A DNA stretch of 13,655 bases from assembly GCA_000787465.1 (NCBI GenBank), contig JSYX01000769.1:1-13655 (forward strand). Reading direction: 5' to 3'. Under the pieces are notes generated by a model, which was not told where the DNA came from, did not search any database, and saw only the letters and a list, made by a program, of their open reading frames with translations. Positions within the stretch are counted from its first letter, which is position 1. Every line of letters begins with the position of its first letter. Made by a program: the position numbers and the translations under genes. Origin of the DNA: Thermomucor indicae-seudaticae (Eukaryota > Mucoromycota > Mucoromycetes > Mucorales > Lichtheimiaceae). Shown here one piece after another: positions 1 to 6,906 of this stretch.

Positions 1-560
1 GGAATATGTCTGGATATCGATCGTGCGAACGGGGCGACAGCGTTTGGGTGAACTTTCGCGATCCAACTGTCTTCGGATGTTGTTCATACTTGAAGGAGAT
101 AAGTAGCCTGTGCTGCCTCAAGTCGTGCTCGTTGTGGGCCGTATAAGGTCTGAATAGCCAGACCGTACTAGAAGGATTGGGCTGATAAACAGCTGGACAA
201 CGCCAAGCGAATTGTCGCGAGAAACTGAGTCGGTTGAGACCCAAAGAGTGTAGTAAACGCATGCTAGAGACTGCTTTAGTCATATTGCGGGCGATGAGGG
301 CCTGAGCGTCTATAATGCCGCCGGTGGTTAGTAGGATGCCGAGATACAGAAGGAGGCGGCCTCCGGAAAAGGTTGTCCCATGGAGGGTGAAGGAATGCCG
401 CAGCTTATCGTGCAAAACAACGCACTTTACAAGTTTCCATTTGTAGCCGAGATCATGCGCATGTTGTTCACATGCCTGTCACAGCGGTTTGCCATGACTC
501 GAGATTCTATTTGCGTTGCCTCGCCAGGTCACTGCCGCTCCTGAGAGATGTTTTTGCTCG
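1..560 (-). pseudogene. Decayed non-LTR (LINE) retrotransposon reverse transcriptase, partial
   Basis: On the minus strand a frame is open from 478 to the left edge (about 159 codons). It carries blocks typical of the C-terminal half of LINE reverse transcriptases: HAHDLGYKWKLVKCVVL (about 458-408), a YLGI element (about 346-335), and ARNMTKAVSSMRLLHSLGLN (about 290-231). The next family block, YGLAIQTLYGPQRARLEAAQ, is in a different frame (167-108) and is stopped by TGA at 84-86. Upstream of the open frame there is an in-frame TGA at 479-481, and RT-like residues beyond it (to about 540) need another frame change. The copy is therefore broken by at least two frame shifts and stops. The intact protein would reverse-transcribe the element's RNA at a nicked target. 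No endonuclease domain, 3' tail or target duplication is visible, because the element leaves the window. The family assignment comes from remembered motif patterns, not a search. Confidence 0.72.
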
Positions 561-1362
561 GTCCGTTTGGTGGATCTGTGGAAATGCGCTTAAAACAAGC
601 ACGTATAAGGTTTACTCCACAAATGCTTTGAAGGAGTTCTCATAATTCTCATCCTCTGCTTTAGCATCATCTATATGTAAATATCCAACTGAAGTCTTAA
701 CATAAGCGTTAGGACGCGTCAAAGCAATAGCGAAAACAACTTCAAGGGGTGCTCTGAACAGCATCAATGACAATGTAGCAGTGTGCAGGAGCTGAATAAC
801 GTTGAACGCTGATACCTAAGAAACCTGAGTATGCCAACTGTTTGAAAGAGACGCGTTAAAGATTTACGAGTTTGCATCAGTTGGAAAAAAAAGACATCTA
901 TACATCTCGAGGTTACTATGTATACGCACATGGCAGTTACCGGTAGTAAACCAACACAGTAACACGGAACAGATCAAACAATCAGTTAACCAGTGTGAAT
1001 TTCCCGTAGAAAAGGGTACTGTATCATCGTGACATACTAAATAAGCTTTTCCAGCGGCACTTGACTTTTGTATCGCAGACGCCTGCACACCTAGAAAAAG
1101 GATTTTTGTCCCACCAACCAATTGCCTTAAACTTCCAAAACGAATCTTGTTAGTCTAAGTAACAAGCTACTGCATCTCGATACACCCCAAGCTTCAGCCT
1201 TGAGATTTCAGCATGGGGGATGTCCGTAAAATATAAACCCTCTTACTTGTGCATATTTATCAAAACGTAAAATGAATCGAAGGTGGGTAACTTGACAGAG
1301 ATAATTCGGGCATGATTCCGACATCCTTTAGATGTAAACACAATAAAGAATATCCCTTTTCT
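561..1362. other. Gene-free stretch
   Basis: I recognise no conserved protein, RNA gene or repeat here. An 85-codon minus-strand frame (864-1121) has no recognisable content and no plausible splice partners. Part of the left end may still belong to the retrotransposon remnant that precedes it, too decayed to read. Confidence 0.5.
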
Positions 1363-1722
1363 TCATGAATCCTTGAGCCAGTCTTCCAATAATTTGCTTC
1401 TTTTCTTCCATTGTCGCAGTTCGTTTTCATAAAAGGCAATGTATCTGTCGATCTCTGCTATGCTCGTCTTTGTGAACCGTTCCCACACGTGCGCTTCTGA
1501 CTGGATTGGATGCAACGATGACAGAGACGCCAATAGATCAGAAGAAACCGGCGAAGCATGTGCAGGTTGAGCTGGTTGCGATCGCGGAGATGCAGGCGGA
1601 GACGGACCAGACGCAGATGATGGTCGGGCAGATACAGACAAAGCATGTGGTGACGGAGCAGTTTGAACGGGTGGAGATCGGGGACACGGAGGCACAGACG
1701 AGCTAGATGGAGGTTGGCCAGG
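1363..1722 (-). CDS. Hypothetical Pro/Ser-rich protein fragment with charged helical C-terminus
   Basis: The minus-strand frame runs from just after a TAA (1723-1725) to a TGA at 1363-1365, about 119 codons. The first about 70 residues are rich in Pro, Ser and Ala (SSSSVPPCPRSPPV-like text). The last about 45 residues change character: charged and aromatic, with WERF, EIDRYIAFYENELRQWKKR and LLEDWLKDS, as expected of a long amphipathic or coiled-coil helix. The Pro/Ser-rich frame continues upstream of the TAA (to about 1860) with the same residue bias, including a second SSVPASPRS-like module. The TAA may therefore be a mutation, or removed by a splice (there is a TAG acceptor-like site just downstream of it). 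I know of no family that it matches. It could be a last exon, a relic, or a chance open frame in a repeat-derived region. Confidence 0.3.
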   Translation of the reverse strand, partial: PGQPPSSSSVPPCPRSPPVQTAPSPHALSVSARPSSASGPSPPASPRSQPAQPAHASPVSSDLLASLSSLHPIQSEAHVWERFTKTSIAEIDRYIAFYENELRQWKKRSKLLEDWLKDS

Positions 1723-1793
1723 TTAGGCAGGTAGAGATCGGGGAGATGCTGGCACAGACGAAGTTGATGGGGCGGGTGTGGGCAAAGCAGACG
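1674..1793. repeat. 60-bp tandem duplication, degenerate
   Basis: Two copies start at 1674 and 1734, each with GAGATCGGGG, then GGCACAGACGA 18 bases into the unit, then a GATGG block. By eye about 31 of the first 40 positions agree; the last 20 positions of the unit have diverged. The period of 60 bp is exactly 20 codons, and on the minus strand the copies encode the same Pro/Ser-rich module in the same frame. Further, weaker copies may extend left to about 1580. Confidence 0.55.
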
Positions 1794-1825
1794 AAGACGA
1801 ACCAAAGAATAGCTGCGGTTGCGTA

Positions 1826-2000
1826 TACTTGATAAAGCTCCGAGGTTTCCGACCGACCGACCGACTTCCGACGTCGGAATTCCGCCGACTCGTGTCGGCA
1901 GAAACTTTTTGTGCCGACCGACTTCTCTGCCGACCAGTGTCGGTAGAAAATTTTCCGCCGACCGACCGACTTGGCCAATTCGGAGCCCTAGTACTTGATA
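1826..2000. mobile_element. Short CCGAC-rich repeat element with 9-bp flanking direct repeats (MITE-like)
   Basis: The 9-mer TACTTGATA occurs at 1826-1834 and again at 1992-2000, bracketing a 157-bp GC-rich insert. Inside, GCTCCGA (1837-1843) is matched as an inverted repeat by TCGGAGC (1980-1986). The interior consists of CCGA runs (1849-1864 and 1955-1970) and several hairpins: TTCCGACGTCGGAA (1866-1879), GCCGAC/GTCGGC (1884-1899) and CCGAC/GTCGG (1930-1943). There is no coding capacity of its own; chance open frames read as SVGR-type repeats. A 9-bp duplication with short inverted ends would suit a Mutator-like non-autonomous element, but the inverted ends are only 7 bp, so the class is uncertain. 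CCGAC-type repeats of this kind remind me of Glomeromycotina genomes, which is recollection, not a search. Confidence 0.55.
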
Positions 2001-3117
2001 GCTACGTTATTCACATACACCGGTCTGACTTGGATGCTTGCATTTTGAATGACGATCGGCTTCGCATTCGTTGCATGGAAGAACACGGACGCGTGCAAAT
2101 GTTCCTCGAGATGTAAGAATGCGCAACTAGATAACAAATATCAATATTGCTCCACTGATATTGGCTAGATATACTTACTCGTCCTGGTCTTTCTTGCTAT
2201 AAGCTGACAACACCGCGATGAGAGTCAATATCGTGCGTCCTCTATAGTGAAGAATAATGCAGTTACCGGTGTCCGCGTACACCACGGAACCAGTGTCCCC
2301 ATGTAATGACGCTCAAAGGTGATGACGTGGCACTCGACCCGCACGACGAATCGCCCATCTGTAACAAAGAGGGCCGCCCGCCTAGCAGGAATGCAGAATT
2401 GAGAGACTTGCAATCTTGACAGCGCGAAGATGTCCAGACAAGTTTGCCGCCTCGGACACGGCGACATGACGTTCACATGCAGCAATAGAAAGCAGAGTTT
2501 CTTGAAGACAAAGAACAGAAAGCAAAAGAAAGAAGGCAAAAGAACAAAAACGTTTTTTAGTCCATTTTATATCGAAATTTTTTGGTGTTGTTGGCTATAT
2601 AGCATCTGGTTTTACATTCCGCTTGGAGAGTATACAGTGAGTCTAACAGGTGGAAATCATGATATTAAGACGGACCGGTAAGCCTAACTTTGGGGGTCGG
2701 AGGTTGTAGTTTCATATTCTCTTACGGAAGATGGTCAATGATGAGATAGCAAATGCTGATACAGTCCAGGTTACAGGTGAAGACTGCGTCTTACAAATGG
2801 TAAAGAGTCTGGCACACTGTGCCGGGCCAGCTCTGCTTGCCTATTAGCACTTTAAGCGCTTTTCCCTTTCGGGCTTGATATGTCACCTGTTTGTTTCATC
2901 GAAGACCATACAACTATTAGAATGGCTCATTTGATGACCGCAGACCTGATAAGCGCTGATTCGCTTCGAACACACAAAAAGACGATGATTAAAGAGGAAA
3001 GACGTTTGGGCTACCCGTTTGCTAAATTTGGGAGTTATAATTCGTAAGGGCATCCCAATCTTTATCAGAAGATATCCACCGATAGAATACGGTTTCCGTA
3101 ATCGCTGCTGACCATTC
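2001..3117. other. Gene-free stretch
   Basis: No recognisable gene, RNA or element. Open frames here (for example 2225-2539 minus and 2430-2681 plus) are short, low-complexity and without family features. The only local structure seen is a small palindrome, GGCACACTGTGCC (2811-2823). Confidence 0.5.
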
Positions 3118-3119
3118 TA

Positions 3120-4132
3120 CAGCAGGTGCTCAATTTAGTGATCGGGGGTGAAAATCCGAAAGTGATCACTAAATTGAGATATCATTAAATCGAATTCTCA
3201 AGGTCAGCGTATATGTTGTTGATCTAGAATATTCTTTACGGCAAACTAAAAATCTGGATGTCTAAATGAATTAAACAGCAGCGACGTAGGACGGAAAAGC
3301 GCTAAAATCGAGCATGAATTTACACGAAGAACTCTCATAAGGCTTCAATCTGCATGCTGTTTAATTTTCTGGACAAAATTTCTTTTGGTGCCTTATACGT
3401 CCCTTCAACGTGAACAATTTCGTTGCATATGAGCAACAAAAAGCCTTTTGGATTCAGAGAAACCAGTGACCAGGAAAACAAACTGGAATTTCCCAGGAAC
3501 CGAGATTGACAGGCTTACCAATGCGCAGCTCTGATCGTAGAGGATCTACGGCTACCCATCCGGATTTGAGATCGGTTGGTGTTTACAGTCAAAATCGAAG
3601 CTTTCTGTTTCTGTAGTGGAAGATATGTTTTAGAGCTAGGTGTATAAAATCCCGGAAGCAGGGGATACCAAAAAAGCCAACTCAGAGCAGCCCGACAATT
3701 TTGGTGAACAGGAAGAGGAAGCAGTAGGGTTAACCACGAGCCTAGTCGAGCCGGGGTCGACTGAAATTCCCCCCCCCCTTGGACTCGACTCGACTCGAGT
3801 AGAATCAAATGGTGTACACTATGAACAAGCTGTTGAACCGGTCATGCGCCGGAAAGAAAGCGGATCATGCATCTAAATATTGTAGGTCAGTTTAAGATTG
3901 ACGATGAACTAGACTTGGAAATAACCGCTCTTGTTCGAAAAAGATCAGAAGAATAGAAGGCCGGGAGATAAAGCTGCGAAAAGATGTGATTGCCTCTCCA
4001 TTTAATGATATGACGACATGAAGTGATCACTGATCACTAAACCGTAAATAATGATATTTTTCTGCTTACCGGGAAGGTGGAACCAGGAAGTGATCACTGA
4101 ACCGGGAATATCACTAAATCGAGCGCCTACTG
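3120..4132. mobile_element. Non-autonomous TIR transposon-like element, TA flanks (Tc1/mariner-pogo type)
   Basis: The left end (3120-3142) reads CAGCAGGTGCTC followed by AATTTAGTGAT. The right end (4110-4132), reverse-complemented, reads CAGTAGGCGCTC followed by GATTTAGTGAT. They agree at 20 of 23 positions, all three differences being transitions. Each end is directly flanked by TA (3118-3119 and 4133-4134), the target duplication of Tc1/mariner-type elements. The element is 1013 bp. Three copies of the palindrome AGTGATCACT lie near the ends (3161-3170, 4022-4031, 4089-4098). No DDE transposase can be read; the interior frames (3515-3808 minus, 3640-3876 plus) have no family features and contain a C10 run (3769-3778) and a GACTC microsatellite. 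It is probably a deletion derivative mobilised in trans. The pogo-like label rests on the end sequence and TA only. Confidence 0.68.
3129..3178. repeat. Perfect 15-bp inverted repeat (hairpin) next to the left TIR
   Basis: CTCAATTTAGTGATC at 3129-3143 is the exact reverse complement of GATCACTAAATTGAG at 3164-3178, with a 20-base loop. The left arm overlaps the element's terminal repeat, so the subterminal copy is a second, inverted copy of most of the TIR. Confidence 0.85.
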
Positions 4133-4240
4133 TATTCGAATATCACAATTCGTATTCATATTCGTTCGTGAGTGCTCGGACCATATTCGTATTCGTCAAA
4201 TACCGAGCGAATAAAGAACAAATATTAATATTCGAATATT
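4133..4240. repeat. AT-rich ATTCG-repeat stretch with palindromes
   Basis: The stretch repeats ATTCG/ATTCGTATTC motifs and contains the 14-bp palindrome AATATTCGAATATT (4227-4240), an echo of it at TATTCGAATA (4133-4142), and an inverted pair GCTCGG (4174-4179) / CCGAGC (4203-4208). It abuts the right end of the TIR element. It may be a separate repeat into whose TA the element inserted. No coding function is seen. Confidence 0.45.
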
Positions 4241-4453
4241 TTGAAGATCCCTAACTGCCTGGAGATGCTGGACCACGAAGAAGCTCTCTAAGCGCCATTA
4301 ATCCGACACGCAGAGCTTGTATGCAGTAGATAACTACAACTACGAATGTTCATTAACATGTCGTCGTCGCCTTCTTTATCGCCTCCTTATATATGCATTG
4401 CCAATTAAAATTGCAGTCAAACCTGGTATTATTATATCTAGTTTCAAGCACAT

Positions 4454-4584
4454 TTGACTGTAACCAGCACTCCCGAATTGTCAGCCGTATCGGTTGACTC
4501 GGTTATAGTCATTATCATCGAAGATCTAATTGCAAAGCTTCTGCTTTGTGCTGAAAAACATACGAAAAAGTTGACTGTAACCAG
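4454..4584 (+). promoter_or_regulatory. 14-bp direct repeat pair upstream of the ubiquilin gene
   Basis: TTGACTGTAACCAG occurs exactly at 4454-4467 and 4571-4584, 297 and 180 bases before the ATG at 4751. Two exact 14-mers in the same orientation within 131 bp could be paired factor-binding sites, or the trace of a small duplication. The bound factor is unknown. Confidence 0.35.
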
Positions 4585-4623
4585 GTTGCACTGTATGAAT
4601 TTCCGAAGGGTTTTTCCAGACCT

Positions 4624-4641
4624 GCGGAAAGTAATTTCCGC
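4624..4641. promoter_or_regulatory. Inverted repeat GCGGAAA-N4-TTTCCGC, candidate operator
   Basis: A perfect 7-bp inverted repeat with a 4-bp spacer lies 36 bases before the TATA-like box. Such GC-ended dyads can bind dimeric regulators such as zinc-cluster factors (CGG half-sites are present here as GCGG/CCGC). It does not match the spacing of a heat-shock element. Function is inferred from position and symmetry only. Confidence 0.35.
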
Positions 4642-4676
4642 TGGCTGATACAAACCGAGGGCTATTGCTGACTGAG

Positions 4677-4684
4677 TATAAAAG
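4677..4684 (+). promoter_or_regulatory. TATA-like box of the ubiquilin gene
   Basis: TATAAAAG lies 67 bases before the ATG at 4751. That distance would allow a short 5' leader. The ATG itself is preceded by an A-rich context (cagaaaa), which suits fungal initiation. Confidence 0.5.
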
Positions 4685-4750
4685 CCACGTAAGCCCTTGG
4701 ACAAAGTCCACATATTCTTCTGAAGTCCAGTGTACTTTGTCAACAGAAAA

Positions 4751-6648
4751 ATGAGCGATTCCATTACGGTAAAGATTAGGCCGTCTTCAGGAAAGCTGTT
4801 CGATGTCGAATTCGTTCCGGAAACAACGACAGTAGCGCAACTTAAACAGAAAGTGAGCGAAAAGCTCGATGGAGTGGAACCGCAGGATATTCGCTTGGTA
4901 TTCTCGGGACGGATATTGAAGGATGACTCTTTATGCAATGAATTCAGTAAGAAATTCCGTTTAGCAAAAATCTGCGTTCCGGTACATAAAGCTTATTGCA
5001 ACGTATCATTGCGGCAGACATTAAGGAAGGACACACAATTCACATGGTCCGATCACCTAAAAAGTCCAAACCATCGACTTCCAACACTGGGCAAACTTCA
5101 CAACACTCTACCCGTGGGAATGGCAACACGGCTACTTCACAGACATCAGCTGGAACGTCAGCGACCGACACAACAAATACACCAAGTGGTATTTTTGGCT
5201 CCACACAAGGGAATCCGTTTAGCATGTTGGGTGGTGGTGGAAATACTGGAGGCTTACCTGGTCCAATGATGGAACCAGAATCAATACGGCAATTAATGGA
5301 CTCTCCTTTTATGCAGAGCTTGCTCAGCAATACAGGTACTTATCATTGTTCTAAGCGGGAAAGACAAATATGTCACTGATTTGATGTCAGATTTTGTGAG
5401 ATCTATTATCATGAGCAACCCTCAAATGAGAGCTCTTGTGGAACAAAACCCTGAAATCGGCCACGTAATTAATGATCCAGCATTTTTGCGGCAATCGATA
5501 GAAATGATGAGGTAATTAATTATGGACGGATATCAACCAAGATACACATGGAAACTAAGAAATTAATCTAGGAACCCAGAATTAATGCGCCAAATGCAGC
5601 GAAGCAACGACCGTGCTCTTTCAAACATTGAGGTAAACTTAAGTTCCTGTGACCCAAGCTTGTATCGGTTATTGAACCACCTACAATGTAGGCGTTACCT
5701 GGTGGATTTAACCATTTGCGTAGAATGTACAACACATTTCAGGACCCATTGGATTCTGCGATGAGATCGAACGATGTTTCATCCGACGAGGCAGACCAGC
5801 GTCTCGCTAGACAGTTGAATGTTACAAGTATTCCAGGTACATTTATCCTCTGTTCTGTTACGAAAGGTAAATGGCTGATGTAAACTGTTTTGGATGACTA
5901 GAAAATCAGTTAAATACCCAAGCTTTGCCGAATCCGTGGGCTCCACGTCCTTCACCCCAAGCGTCCTCCATTACATCTTCAAACTCGCAGTCGTCTCATA
6001 ATGCCAACGCAAATACTGGAACATCCAATAGATCTAATCCATTAGCAGGTGTGAAAAAATGGATTATTATATGTCTATCTGGTCTAATGGTCTAATTGAT
6101 TTCGAAAGGCCTTTTCCCGATGATAGGCATGTCAGATTTAGCAAGCACGGTAATGTATTCATCAGTCTCGTACAGTGAGAGATTGCTCTGACTGCGCCAT
6201 ATTCAGACGACTCCTTCTTCCAATAGCACTCAGCAACAACAACAGCTTCCTTTCTGGGCTGATCCTAGCTTTATCCAAGCAAGCATGCGATTATTAGACA
6301 GTCAGCGCACCACGGACAGCCAGCAACAACAGCAGCAGCAGCAACCACCCATGTTTCCTTTTGTTCCGAACTTTTGGAACTTCGGGTAAGTGGTTTATGC
6401 ATCTACAAGTTATTGATGAAACTTACAGTAATTATCGAAGTAGCTTTCCGTCATCGCAAGCCGTTAACACTACCCAGAGCAACGCTTCATCGACGCCAGC
6501 TAGCACAGACCCACCAGAGACACGTTTCCGGGCACAGCTCGAACAGCTAGAGGAAATGGGATTCTCGGAACGACAAGCGAACGTACGTGCTTTATTAGCT
6601 ACAGGTGGCGATGTTCAAGCCGCTATCGAATACCTGCTATCACAGTAA
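4751..6648 (+). CDS. DSK2: Ubiquilin / DSK2-family ubiquitin shuttle receptor
   Basis: It carries ubiquitinated proteins to the proteasome: the N-terminal UBL docks on the proteasome, the UBA binds ubiquitin, and STI1 binds hydrophobic clients. Nine exons fit GT-AG rules and keep frame: 4751-4946, 5018-5335, 5391-5511, 5572-5632, 5692-5836, 5902-6048, 6109-6149, 6207-6385, 6429-6648. They give 1428 nt and 475 aa, within the family range (yeast Dsk2 is shorter, human ubiquilins longer). UBL is about residues 3-77 and ends in [11 protein letters not shown] across the first splice. STI1 is about 150-235 ([48 protein letters not shown]). A NPWAP motif follows, then a Q/S-rich linker with an eight-Gln run (about 382-389). 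UBA is 436-475, with the MGF loop at 446-448 and a C-terminal EYLLSQ. The start ATG has A at -3. Introns are 43-71 nt. Only one clear STI1 is present, as in fungal Dsk2. Confidence 0.95.
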
Positions 6649-6906
6649 TCCTTATGACTTTGGATTTGTCTCAAGCCATCCACCTGAATGTGACACTATT
6701 GCAAGACTATCCCTTGCATGTCCTAATAAAGACTCTTCAAATCACTCTGTCTTTTGCTACTCTTACTTACTCATGGACGGTTCATTTTATTTTTCTCGAT
6801 TTTGCTATGCGTTCAAATGCCCTTTGGCAATTGGAATGCGGAACACGAATTTCTTGAACGGTGTTTCGCGCACGAACAACGTTGATCGGATCGCCCCTTT
6901 CAAAAA
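6649..6906 (+). other. Spacer between ubiquilin and HIR3 genes
   Basis: This 258-bp region must hold the 3' end of the ubiquilin transcript and the promoter of the next gene. I see no TATA box near its right end. A plus-strand open frame crosses it (6605-6934), but it continues out of the ubiquilin UBA exon in another frame and has no family features. Confidence 0.6.
6725..6730 (+). terminator. Polyadenylation signal AATAAA of the ubiquilin gene
   Basis: A canonical AATAAA begins 77 bases after the TAA stop at 6646-6648, a usual place for 3' end formation. The cleavage site itself cannot be read. Confidence 0.6.

Noticed and set aside
864..1121. 85-codon minus-strand frame
   Set aside because: No family features, and no neighbouring exons or splice sites that would extend it.
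2225..2539. 104-codon minus-strand frame starting with a Phe/Cys-rich hydrophobic stretch
   Set aside because: The hydrophobic start comes from an A-rich plus-strand run; the rest is unrecognisable.
3515..3590. Possible tRNA-like folding segment
   Set aside because: No convincing box A or box B and no acceptor-stem pairing on either strand.
3640..3876. Acidic 78-codon frame inside the TIR element, considered as a transposase remnant
   Set aside because: No DDE or DNA-binding motifs; it includes a C10 run and a GACTC microsatellite, so it is more likely noncoding.
4444..4938. 164-codon open frame on the minus strand over the ubiquilin promoter and first exon
   Set aside because: It is antisense to a clear UBL coding exon and to the TATA region, and has no recognisable domain.
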